From: Lachnospiraceae bacterium
GTDB taxonomy: Bacteria; Bacillota; Clostridia; Lachnospirales; Lachnospiraceae
NCBI GenBank assembly: GCA_902363445.1
Contig: CABJAB010000005.1
Location: 124,001-188,000, forward strand
Direction: 5' to 3'
DNA length: 64,000 nt
This document shows, in pieces, positions 36,391 to 44,207 of the stretch. The first letter of the stretch is position 1. Each line of letters begins with the position of its first letter. The position numbers and the translations under genes were made by a program. The notes beneath the pieces were generated by a model, which was not told where the DNA came from, did not search any database, and saw only the letters and a list, made by a program, of their open reading frames with translations.

Positions 36391-37365
36391 ATGAGACGGA
36401 ATTTAAGATATCTGCTGCTCCTCCTGGCGGCAGTCTGCGGGCTGTCTGCCTGCGGAAAAAAAGAAGCGGCGCAAGAGGAGTTAAAGGACGGAGAATATTA
36501 TATTTATTATACGAACCAGGCATCTACGAAGCTGAAGACGGAGGTCTGCGCCGCTTCGGCGGGAGAGGATATCCGTGCCCTGGCGGATTTTCTTTTGAAG
36601 AAAATGCAGGAAGCGCCCCAGAATATGGAGCTTATCACAGCGGTACCGGAGGAAGTTAAAATCATACGGACGGAGATGGGGGACAGGGGCCAGCTGTTTG
36701 TTTATTTCAACGCGGCCTACAACGGCATGGAGGCCATAAAAGAGATCATGTGCCGCGCGGCCGTGGTGAAAACGCTCACCCAGATCGACGGAGTGGATTA
36801 TGTGGGCTTTTATATCAATGACCAGCCGCTTTTGGACGCGTCTCAGAATGCCATAAACCTGATGTCGGCATCTTCCTTTGTGGAGAATACCGGAAGTGAC
36901 ACCGCGGAGCTTCAGAGGATTCAGCTGACCCTTTATTATGCGGATAAGACGGGGACTAAGCTGGTAGAGACAGAGAAGACCGTAGTGTGCAGTATGGGGA
37001 TTTCCATGGAAAATCTGGTGGTAAGCCAGCTGTTAAAGGGAGGAGACGGTGAGAGCTCGTATGATACGCTTCCTAGAGACGCGTCAGTTTTGAGCGTCAC
37101 AGTTAAAAAAGGGATCTGTTACGTGAATTTCAACTCCACCTTTTCCACAGGAGCGCTGAACGTGAGTGATTATATCCCGATTTATTCCATTGTGAATTCC
37201 CTCACGGAGCTTCCCAATATCAATAAAGTGCAGATTTCTGTGGAAGGTGCCAGCAGCATAAAGTTCCGGGACAGCATTTCTCTGGAGCAGCCCTTTGAGC
37301 GAAAGATGGATTATGTGGACAATCCCGGGAGCGCAGAGATCATGGAGAGTGAGACTGCCAAATAA
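36391..37365 (+). CDS. GerMN-domain lipoprotein, 324 aa
   Basis: Predicted lipoprotein with signal peptide and lipobox LSAC at about residues 18-21. Two GerMN-like modules follow: around VYFNAAYNGMEAIKEIM in the first half (VEYVGFYIN-type ending) and SVTVKKGICYVNFNSTF with SVEG in the second. GerM of Bacillus is needed for sporulation and germination; actinobacterial LpqB carries the same domain and modulates the MtrB kinase. Here it sits 15 bases after a histidine kinase gene, so an accessory role in that sensor is as likely as a role in spores. Confidence 0.85.
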   Translation: MRRNLRYLLLLLAAVCGLSACGKKEAAQEELKDGEYYIYYTNQASTKLKTEVCAASAGEDIRALADFLLKKMQEAPQNMELITAVPEEVKIIRTEMGDRGQLFVYFNAAYNGMEAIKEIMCRAAVVKTLTQIDGVDYVGFYINDQPLLDASQNAINLMSASSFVENTGSDTAELQRIQLTLYYADKTGTKLVETEKTVVCSMGISMENLVVSQLLKGGDGESSYDTLPRDASVLSVTVKKGICYVNFNSTFSTGALNVSDYIPIYSIVNSLTELPNINKVQISVEGASSIKFRDSISLEQPFERKMDYVDNPGSAEIMESETAK

Positions 37366-37403
37366 GGGCATTGATGCAGGCAGAAAAGAAAGGATCATAG
37401 AGA

Positions 37404-39875
37404 TTGATAAAACGGCCGCTGCTGTGGTATGCAGGCGCTTACGTACTTGGAGAGGTACTCGCCCTGTATGGCCTTAGGGCCTCAGAGTCGGCGATGGTCA
37501 AAGTAGTATTCTTATTAGGAGCGGCGGCGGTTTTTACCGGTATCTCGGTCTGCTGCCGTAAAAGTGTCAAAATGGGGCAAAGTAAGCGGCTGTGGCTTGC
37601 TTTGCCTGCTTTTTTTGTGGTCGGGGCAGCGCTTGCCATGACGGCAGAAAAGGAAACTTATCTCGACCCGGTTTTTACGGCAGGAGATAAAGATGAGCTG
37701 GAGGCAGAAATCTCCGGAGTCATAGAAAGAATAGAAAGAAAGAGCAGGGACACAGAGGAAATCCGTCTGTGTCTTAAGAATTGTACGGGAATCCTGTCCG
37801 GGGAAGGAACAATGAACGGCGGGGAAATATATGAGCTTGGCAGAGTGACCGTGATATTTAAAGAGACACCGGACTCAGTGCCGGAAGCGGCAGAAGGAAG
37901 GAGGGTACAGGTCCGCTGCAGGCTGGCGGCCATGGAAGAACCCGGGAACCCTGGACAGTTTGACAGCAAGGGCTATTACCGGGCGCTGGGGATTTCCTAT
38001 TTTGCTTATGGAGAAGATTTGAAGGAGGCGAGTGGAAGCTGTGATATCCTGCGGGTATCCATGAGGAAGCTTCGGGAATGGATGGCAGAGAATCTGGAAC
38101 AGGCGGCGGGCGGGCAGGAAGCGGGACTGTTTCGGGCTATGGTTCTGGGAGAAAAATGGGCGGCAGAGGAGGAAACAAGAAACCTGTATCAAAATGCGGG
38201 GATTGGGCATCTCTTCGCCATCAGCGGCCTTCATATTTCACTGGCAGGTATGGGAATCTACCGGATGCTGAGAAAGGGAATGAAACGATCCTTTGCGGCG
38301 GCGGCCCTGGGCTGTGCCGGGGCATCCTACTGTTATTATCTGATGACGGGCGAAGGGACGAGCGCCGGCCGCGCATTTCTGATGCTCAGCGTATATGGGA
38401 CAGGACAGGTTTTTGGTCGGCAGTATGATCTTTCGTCGGGGGCGGCTTTTGCGGCGCTCCTGCTGCTGGTGCGTTCGCCGCTCCTGCTGTTCCAAAGCGG
38501 ATTTCAGCTGTCCTTCGGTTCTGTATTGGCTCTGGGGATTTTATATCCCGGCCTTCAGATGGTATTTCAGAAGGAAGATAGGCCGTTTCAAACTAAAGAA
38601 GAAAGAGGAGTCAAGAAATGGGAGGGGAAGCTGAAAATGGCTCTGCTTCCCGGTTTGGCTATTCAGTTGGCCACGATCCCGGTTCAGGCTGCTTCTTTTT
38701 ATCAAATTCCTGTTTTCGGCCTGCTGCTGAATCTATTGCTGCTTCCGTTGTTTCCTATCATTGCGTCCTCCGGAATATTCGGCGCATTTTTGGGAGGACT
38801 GTTTCCCCGGGTCGCCAGAACCATACTTTTACCGGCCAGACTTCTGCTCCGTTTCTATGCGTCTGCCTGCGGCTGGAGCCTTAGACTTCCGGGATCCGTC
38901 TGGCGCACGGGCCGGCCGGAAAGTTGGCAGCTCTTGTTATACGGTGTGCTTTTAGCGGCCTTGCTCTTGTTTGGAAAAAGAGGAACGAAAACAGGGCGGA
39001 CAGCATGGAGACGGACGGTGCGGATAGGGATATGGATTGTGCCTTTCTGCCTGATGCCGCTTTCCTGGCGCGGTCTGGAGCTCGTTTTTCTGGACGTGGG
39101 ACAGGGCGACGGCTGCTTTGTCCGGATTCCGCATGGACCGACATTCCTGATAGATGGAGGCAGCTCCAGCGAAAAAGAGCTTGGAAAATACTGCCTGATT
39201 CCTTTTCTGGACAGCTGCGCGGTAGACAAAGTAGACTATGTCATGGTCAGCCACGGAGATGAGGACCACATTAACGGGATTCGGGAACTGATGGAGGAGA
39301 AGAGGGTCGTGAACCTGATTCTGCCGGAGGGACAGGAAAAGGAGCAGGAGGCTCTGGCGGATATGAAGAACCGGGCAGAGCAGCTGGGAATTTCAGTACA
39401 GTATCTGAAACAGGGAGAGACCTTTCATGCGGGAGAAGCTTCCTTCGCCTGCCTTTGGCCGGAATACGGCATAGGGGATGCGGACAGTGGCCTGGACAGC
39501 AATGAGGCCTCCATGGTGCTGTGGTTTTCCTACAGAAAATTTGACGTGCTGTTTACCGGCGATCTGGAAGGCGCAGGAGAGGAGGGAGTGAAACGGTATT
39601 TGGAGAGATGGGGCGAAAGGGAAGAAAGGAAAATAGATGTCCTGAAGGCGGCCCATCACGGATCCCAAAACGGCTGCTCGGAAGAGCTTTTACGGGAAAT
39701 AAACCCGCTGTATACGGTCATCTCCTGCGGACGGGGGAACCGGTACGGCCATCCGGCAAAAGAAACGCTGCAGAGGCTGGAGGCAGTGCGAAGCCGCGTC
39801 TTCCGCACCGATAAGGATGGAGCGGTGACGGTGAGAAGCGATGGAGCGTATATGAAATTCCGGAAAACAAAGTGA
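37404..39875 (+). CDS. comEC: ComEC/Rec2 DNA-uptake channel with metallo-hydrolase domain, 823 aa
   Basis: Inner-membrane channel for single-stranded DNA in natural transformation. N-terminal TM pair and an OB-like DUF4131 region (to about residue 210), then the competence membrane core (NAGIGHLFAISGLHISLAGMG, then many TM helices), then a C-terminal metallo-beta-lactamase domain with LDVGQGDGCFVRIP, VSHGDEDHINGI, FTGDLE and KAAHHGSQNG. All three parts are intact and length is normal. Start is TTG with AAAGGATC upstream. The competence pair comEA-like and comEC is split by a two-component system and a GerMN gene, which is unusual. Confidence 0.93.
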   Translation: MIKRPLLWYAGAYVLGEVLALYGLRASESAMVKVVFLLGAAAVFTGISVCCRKSVKMGQSKRLWLALPAFFVVGAALAMTAEKETYLDPVFTAGDKDELEAEISGVIERIERKSRDTEEIRLCLKNCTGILSGEGTMNGGEIYELGRVTVIFKETPDSVPEAAEGRRVQVRCRLAAMEEPGNPGQFDSKGYYRALGISYFAYGEDLKEASGSCDILRVSMRKLREWMAENLEQAAGGQEAGLFRAMVLGEKWAAEEETRNLYQNAGIGHLFAISGLHISLAGMGIYRMLRKGMKRSFAAAALGCAGASYCYYLMTGEGTSAGRAFLMLSVYGTGQVFGRQYDLSSGAAFAALLLLVRSPLLLFQSGFQLSFGSVLALGILYPGLQMVFQKEDRPFQTKEERGVKKWEGKLKMALLPGLAIQLATIPVQAASFYQIPVFGLLLNLLLLPLFPIIASSGIFGAFLGGLFPRVARTILLPARLLLRFYASACGWSLRLPGSVWRTGRPESWQLLLYGVLLAALLLFGKRGTKTGRTAWRRTVRIGIWIVPFCLMPLSWRGLELVFLDVGQGDGCFVRIPHGPTFLIDGGSSSEKELGKYCLIPFLDSCAVDKVDYVMVSHGDEDHINGIRELMEEKRVVNLILPEGQEKEQEALADMKNRAEQLGISVQYLKQGETFHAGEASFACLWPEYGIGDADSGLDSNEASMVLWFSYRKFDVLFTGDLEGAGEEGVKRYLERWGEREERKIDVLKAAHHGSQNGCSEELLREINPLYTVISCGRGNRYGHPAKETLQRLEAVRSRVFRTDKDGAVTVRSDGAYMKFRKTK

Positions 39876-39957
39876 CACGGAAACGGGAACATGATATAAT
39901 ATTACACAATATGGATCGTAACAAGAATCAATATAAAAGACCGTTTAGGAGGATACT

Positions 39958-40929
39958 ATGAAGAGACTGATTTCTATCGGAGAGGCGCTGATCGACTTTG
40001 TGCCGCATCAGATTGGATGTGAGTTAAAGAATGTCAAGGACTTTAAAGGAGTAGTGGGGGGCGCCCCCGCCAATGTGGGAGGAGCCTATATCAAACTGGG
40101 CGGGCCGGCGGCGATGATCACTCAGTTGGGAGAGGATGCTTTTGGGGACCGGATCGTGGACGAATTCATAGGCCACGGCATCGATGTGAGCCATGTCCTG
40201 AGAACGGACGAGGCAAATACCTGTCTGGCGTTCGTATCCCTTAAGGAAGACGGAAACCGGGAATTTTCTTTTTACCGGAAGCCCAGCGCGGACATGCTGA
40301 TGAGTGCAGACGTGGTAAAAAAGGAGTGGTTTGAAGATGCCTATGCTCTTCATTTCTGTTCCCTTTGCCTGGGAGATTTTCCGATGAAGGAAGCGCACAG
40401 AAAGGCTATTACCTTTGCGCTGGAATGCGGTGATATGATCAGTTTTGACCCGAATATCCGCCTTCCTCTCTGGAAGGATTACGATGAACTCCGCAGGGCC
40501 ATCCGGGAATTCATTCCCTACGCCCATGTGCTCAAGATTTCAGATGAAGAGCTGGAGTTCATAACCGGATGCACCAGAGTGGAGGACGCAAAAGATGCTT
40601 TGTTCCAGGGAAACGTTCAGCTGGTGATCTATACGAAGGGAGCGGACGGAGCGGAGGCTTATACGAAGACTGCGTCTGCGGAAGCGCCGTCCAGAACGGT
40701 GAAGGCGATTGACACCACTGGAGCCGGGGACGCTTTTATCGGATCGTTTTTATATCAGCTGTCGAGGGACGGCGTTACGATCGATACCCTTAAAGACCTG
40801 ACGAAGGAACAGATGGAGGAATATCTGCTGTTCTCCAACCGTTACTGTGAATACAGCGTACAGGGGAACGGAGCGATTGCATCCTATGCGGCCAAAGAGC
40901 AGTTTGAGGAATTTTTGAAAGAGAAGTAG
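39958..40929 (+). CDS. PfkB-family sugar kinase, fructokinase-like, 323 aa
   Basis: Ribokinase-fold kinase close to bacterial fructokinases. The N-terminus ISIGEALIDFVPH and GGAPANVGGAYIKLGG (signature 1) and the C-terminal DTTGAGDAFIGSFLYQL with catalytic Asp are diagnostic. A TATAAT about 65 bases upstream and AGGAGG before the ATG suggest its own promoter. It is followed after seven bases by holA, so a metabolic gene drives a replication gene. No sucrose transporter or hydrolase is nearby, so the substrate stays open. Confidence 0.9.
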   Translation: MKRLISIGEALIDFVPHQIGCELKNVKDFKGVVGGAPANVGGAYIKLGGPAAMITQLGEDAFGDRIVDEFIGHGIDVSHVLRTDEANTCLAFVSLKEDGNREFSFYRKPSADMLMSADVVKKEWFEDAYALHFCSLCLGDFPMKEAHRKAITFALECGDMISFDPNIRLPLWKDYDELRRAIREFIPYAHVLKISDEELEFITGCTRVEDAKDALFQGNVQLVIYTKGADGAEAYTKTASAEAPSRTVKAIDTTGAGDAFIGSFLYQLSRDGVTIDTLKDLTKEQMEEYLLFSNRYCEYSVQGNGAIASYAAKEQFEEFLKEK

Positions 40930-40936
40930 GAATTAT

Positions 40937-41920
40937 ATGAAGGTATTGAGCCAGGATATTAAAAATCATACGTTTAAGCCGGTCTATTGCCTGTACGGCG
41001 AAGAGGCCTTTTTGAAAAAGAGCTTCAAAAACCAGCTGAAAACAGCAATCATCGGAGAAGATACCATGAATTTTCAGAGCTTTTATGGGAAAGAGGTGGA
41101 CGTGCCCGAGATTATCAGCCTGGCGGATACTATGCCATTTTTTGCTGAGAAACGTTTGATCCTGGTGGAGAACAGCGGTTTGTTTAAAAAGGACGCCGAG
41201 CCTCTCGCTTCTTATCTGTCCGGTATGCCGGACAGTACGATCCTGATTTTTGTGGAAGAACAGGTGGATAAGCGGAACAAGCTGTATAAAAAGGTAAAAG
41301 AGCTTGGGTATGCGGCAGAGCTTTCCAGACAGCCGGAATCCCAGCTCAAAACCTGGATTCTGAGAATCTTAAAGCAGGAGGGAAGACAGATTTCCCAATC
41401 GGCCATGGAGCTTTTGTTGAGCTCCGTGGGAGATGACATGGAGCATATCCGGACGGAGCTTGAAAAGCTCCTTGCTTATACGGAGGGCAGAGAGGGGATT
41501 ACGCCCTCTGATGTGGAGGCTGTCTGTTCGGTGCAGATTACGGGACGGATTTTCGATATGATCACGGATATCGCTGCCAGAAGACAGACCAGGGCATTGG
41601 AGAAATATTATGATCTGATGGCGCTCAAGGAACCGCCGATGCGGATCCTGTTTCTGATAGCCAGGCAGTTCAACCAGCTTTTGGTCGTGAAGGAGCTGGC
41701 GGCATCGGGCAGGGGAAAGGATGAGATAGCCAAAAAGGCGGGCATTCAGCCCTTTGTGGCATCGAAGGCTATGGCCCAGGCGAGGAGCTTTCGGACGGAA
41801 GAGCTGCGGGACTATGTTGGGAAGTGCGTCGAGGCAGAAGAAGCGGTCAAGACAGGACGCATGGCGGACAGCCTGGCAGTGGAGCTTTTGATAACGGAGT
41901 TTTCCAGGGGAAAGTCCTAA
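40937..41920 (+). CDS. holA: DNA polymerase III subunit delta, 327 aa
   Basis: Clamp-loader subunit that opens the beta clamp. N-terminal VYCLYGEEAFLKKSFKNQLK is the conserved start of the ATPase-like domain; the family segment around LSSVGDDMEHIRTELEKLL and the C-terminal collar domain (PPMRILFLIARQFNQLLVVK) are present. Length is normal. In many Firmicutes holA lies next to comEC and rpsT; here comEC is two genes upstream and rpsT is 8 kb downstream, the gap being filled by the repeats, the hyu operon and an aldo/keto reductase. Confidence 0.94.
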   Translation: MKVLSQDIKNHTFKPVYCLYGEEAFLKKSFKNQLKTAIIGEDTMNFQSFYGKEVDVPEIISLADTMPFFAEKRLILVENSGLFKKDAEPLASYLSGMPDSTILIFVEEQVDKRNKLYKKVKELGYAAELSRQPESQLKTWILRILKQEGRQISQSAMELLLSSVGDDMEHIRTELEKLLAYTEGREGITPSDVEAVCSVQITGRIFDMITDIAARRQTRALEKYYDLMALKEPPMRILFLIARQFNQLLVVKELAASGRGKDEIAKKAGIQPFVASKAMAQARSFRTEELRDYVGKCVEAEEAVKTGRMADSLAVELLITEFSRGKS

Positions 41921-41943
41921 ATTTATAGATAAGAAGCAAACAA

Positions 41944-41975
41944 ACAAGACCGGGAATGTATCTTCCCGGTCTTGT
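41944..41975 (+). terminator. Terminator of the kinase-holA operon
   Basis: ACAAGACCGGGAA and TTCCCGGTCTTGT form a 13-bp perfect stem with a 6-base loop. The following T tract is poor (TGATT), so termination may be partial. Repeat B begins right after it. Confidence 0.75.
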
Positions 41976-41979
41976 TGAT

Positions 41980-42313
41980 TATACCTTTGAATATTTTTTA
42001 AAACAAATTTGTCTTATGAATCAGATGAGACAGGAGGAAATCCGCTTCCATCCAGGCGGCTCGCTGGCAGCCGTAACCAGAATTTTTACGGTCTCCAGTC
42101 GGTCCTTTCCAACTGACATGGATAAACCTTAATTTTTCCATGTCAGATTCCAACAAAAATCCGCATGATATGCGATTTTTGCCTCCCTGCGTCCGAGAAA
42201 ATTCTGCTAACGCCTTTGCGGCGCTCGCCTTACGACGGAATCGGATTGTTCCTCCCTCTCCTCTTGCTACGCTGAAATAAGCGTTCATTTGTTGTAAAAA
42301 CTATTGAGGCGGC
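41980..42313 (+). repeat. Family B repeat, copy B1
   Basis: Matches 55919-56240 along nearly its whole length. It begins TATACCTTTGAAT and includes CAGATGAGACAGGAGGAAAT, GGCGGCTCGCTGGCAGCC, CCAGTCGGTCCTTTCCAA and GCTAACGCCTTTGCGGCG. Hairpins: CCGTAA/TTACGG, CTGACATGGA/TCCATGTCAG (42113-42146), and a 12-bp stem with a bulged C at 42154-42181. It has no open reading frame of credible coding character. It lies between the holA terminator and repeat A2. Confidence 0.88.
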
Positions 42314-42351
42314 CCACTTCAGCCCGCTGCCATAAGGCGCGCGGGCTGTGT

Positions 42352-42711
42352 GGATATCCAATTCTTTTCTGGAATCTAAGAAATGAAATTTGACCAGTAT
42401 AGCGCGGCAGGCAGGGCGCCGGCAGAAAGATTCCGGGCCGGCCTAAAGGTGAGCGCCGCAGGGCAGCGGCCGGTGTTCCCCTGGCGGAGGGAGACAGAAA
42501 CGGAAATACCGATTCCGTTTCTGAGCGAACAGGAGATGGGAAATCATCAAGATTTCCCGTCGACATGTGAGCGGTACTGCCAAAGCGGGGACAAAGCGGC
42601 CTTTGCATCGCCAGCGAACCGAAATCGTGACGGTCCGGAACTTCTGCCAGCGCTGAGCTTAAACTTTATTGGAGCTAATTTAAAATGATTCCAAAAAGTG
42701 TTTTATATCAT
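42352..42711 (+). repeat. Family A repeat, full-length copy (A2), 360 bases
   Basis: Bounded by imperfect inverted ends: left GGATATCCAATTCTTTTCTG and right, read inward on the other strand, ATGATATAAAACACTTTTTG. The core is closed by CCGGCAGAA with TTCTGCCAG plus flanking GCGC/GCGC pairs. Inside are GCCGC/GCGGC, CAGAAACGGAA/TTCCGTTTCTG (42495-42523), GGGAAATC/GATTTCCC (42538-42558) and ACCG/CGGT hairpins. Directly after the right end comes ACCCAAGGGCGTCCC, the inverted counterpart of the outer end of the 62.6-kb copy. It lies downstream of both holA and nhaC. Confidence 0.9.
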
Positions 42712-42752
42712 ACCCAAGGGCGTCCCTTTACTCGCGCCAGTTAAATTAAATA

Positions 42753-44207
42753 TTATTTCTTCTGAGCGGCCAGCTTCGCTTTTTTGCTGAACCACATGCC
42801 TTTTCCTCTCACGGGAGAACCGTCTTTTTTAAAGATGGCAAATCCTGTCAGCCCATAGATGATCGCCATAACGGGGCAGAGGAGCGGCAGGAATGAATAC
42901 GGCAGAGAGGACAGCGTAGGCACGCCCAGTACGCCGGATACATAAATCGCGGCCATGGACCAGGGCACGAGGAAGGAGAAAATGGTTCCGCCGTCCTCCA
43001 GGGTCCTGGAAAGTACGTAGGGAGCCACATCCGCCTTATCGTAGGAGTCCTTGAAGATTTCACCGGGCAGCAGGATCGCTACATACTGGCTGGCAGTGAG
43101 CACTACGGTCAGAAGGCAGGTGAACAGAGTGGTGATGACCAGCGGACCGGGCTTGCGCACCAGCGCTTCCAGCTTGCTCAGGATAGCATTCAATACCCCC
43201 ATTCTCTGCAGAAGCTCTCCGAAGGAAAGACAGAGCAGAGCGAGGGAGACCGTGGTCATCATGCTGGAGATACCGCCCCGGTTGAACAGCTTGGCAACAA
43301 CTTCATTCGCAAATTCGAATTTGAAGCCGGTGGCCATGGAATTGAACACAGTCGCAATGTCAAACTGAGGCTGGGCGATGAAGGCCACGACGATGCCCGC
43401 GATGGTTCCAGCGAGCAGAGCCAGGAAGGAAGGTACCTTCCGAACAGCGAGTACGATGGTCAGGATCGGGATCAGCAGCAGGAAAGGAGATACGTTGAAG
43501 GTTGAAGTGATACCTTCTGAAATTGCCGTTACATTGCCCAGATCCACGTTGGAAGCGCTGTACTGGAATCCGAGGACGAAGTATAGAATCGCTGAAATAA
43601 TTGTGGCAGGGACCGTGGTGAACAGCATGGATTTAATATGCAGGAAGATATCCGTGCCGGAAACAGCGGGGGCCAGATTCGTGGTATCGGAGAACGGAGA
43701 CATCTTGTCTCCGAAAATGGCGCCGGAGATGACCATGCCGGCAGTGAGGCCGGGGTTGATGCCGATGCCGTAACCGATGCCCATGAATGCGACACCCAGG
43801 GTACCTGCGGCTGTATAGGAGCTTCCAGTGAAGAAGGAAACGATACAGCAGATGATGAAGCCGACCAGCAGGAAATAGGACGGAGACAGGATCTTCAGTC
43901 CGTAATAGATGATGGAAGGCACTACGCCGGATACGATCCAGGAACCGACTACCATACCTACGCTCATCAGGATCAAGATGACCAATATGGCTTTCTTACA
44001 TCCGTCCAGGATGATTTCCTGGACTTCATTCATAGAAAAGCCGATGCACATGGCGATGATGGCCATGGCCACCAAAACAAGTGCAAATACGGTTACGGTG
44101 GTCAGCTTGAGAACTGCCAGCCCGACTGCCATGATCGCCACCATCACGATCAGGGTAAAGATGGCCATCGGAAATCCCATTCGTTTCGATTCTTTTTCTT
44201 TACTCAT
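42753..44207 (-). CDS. NhaC-family Na+/H+ antiporter, 484 aa
   Basis: Secondary transporter of the NhaC family with about 11-13 TM helices. The conserved GSSYTAAGTLGVAFMGIG and GDKMSPFSDTTNLAP segments form the cation pathway. Some NhaC-type proteins exchange organic substrates (for example malate/lactate in Bacillus) instead of protons. The ATG overlaps the hyuB stop in ATGA, behind AGGAGG, so it belongs to the hydantoinase operon and could import that pathway's substrate. The C-terminus is Lys-rich (SKKAKLAAQKK). Confidence 0.92.
   Translation of the reverse strand: MSKEKESKRMGFPMAIFTLIVMVAIMAVGLAVLKLTTVTVFALVLVAMAIIAMCIGFSMNEVQEIILDGCKKAILVILILMSVGMVVGSWIVSGVVPSIIYYGLKILSPSYFLLVGFIICCIVSFFTGSSYTAAGTLGVAFMGIGYGIGINPGLTAGMVISGAIFGDKMSPFSDTTNLAPAVSGTDIFLHIKSMLFTTVPATIISAILYFVLGFQYSASNVDLGNVTAISEGITSTFNVSPFLLLIPILTIVLAVRKVPSFLALLAGTIAGIVVAFIAQPQFDIATVFNSMATGFKFEFANEVVAKLFNRGGISSMMTTVSLALLCLSFGELLQRMGVLNAILSKLEALVRKPGPLVITTLFTCLLTVVLTASQYVAILLPGEIFKDSYDKADVAPYVLSRTLEDGGTIFSFLVPWSMAAIYVSGVLGVPTLSSLPYSFLPLLCPVMAIIYGLTGFAIFKKDGSPVRGKGMWFSKKAKLAAQKK

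Noticed and set aside
41980..42313. Repeat B as a known riboswitch or T-box leader
   Set aside because: It lies between the 3' ends of convergent genes at 42 kb, and no motif of a known riboswitch class was recognised.
42383..42688. Small protein gene inside repeat A2 (and homologous frames at 56014-56523 and 62239-62589)
   Set aside because: The frame crosses perfect hairpins, its ends differ in each copy, and base changes follow stem pairing. Kept as a finding to test, not as a gene.
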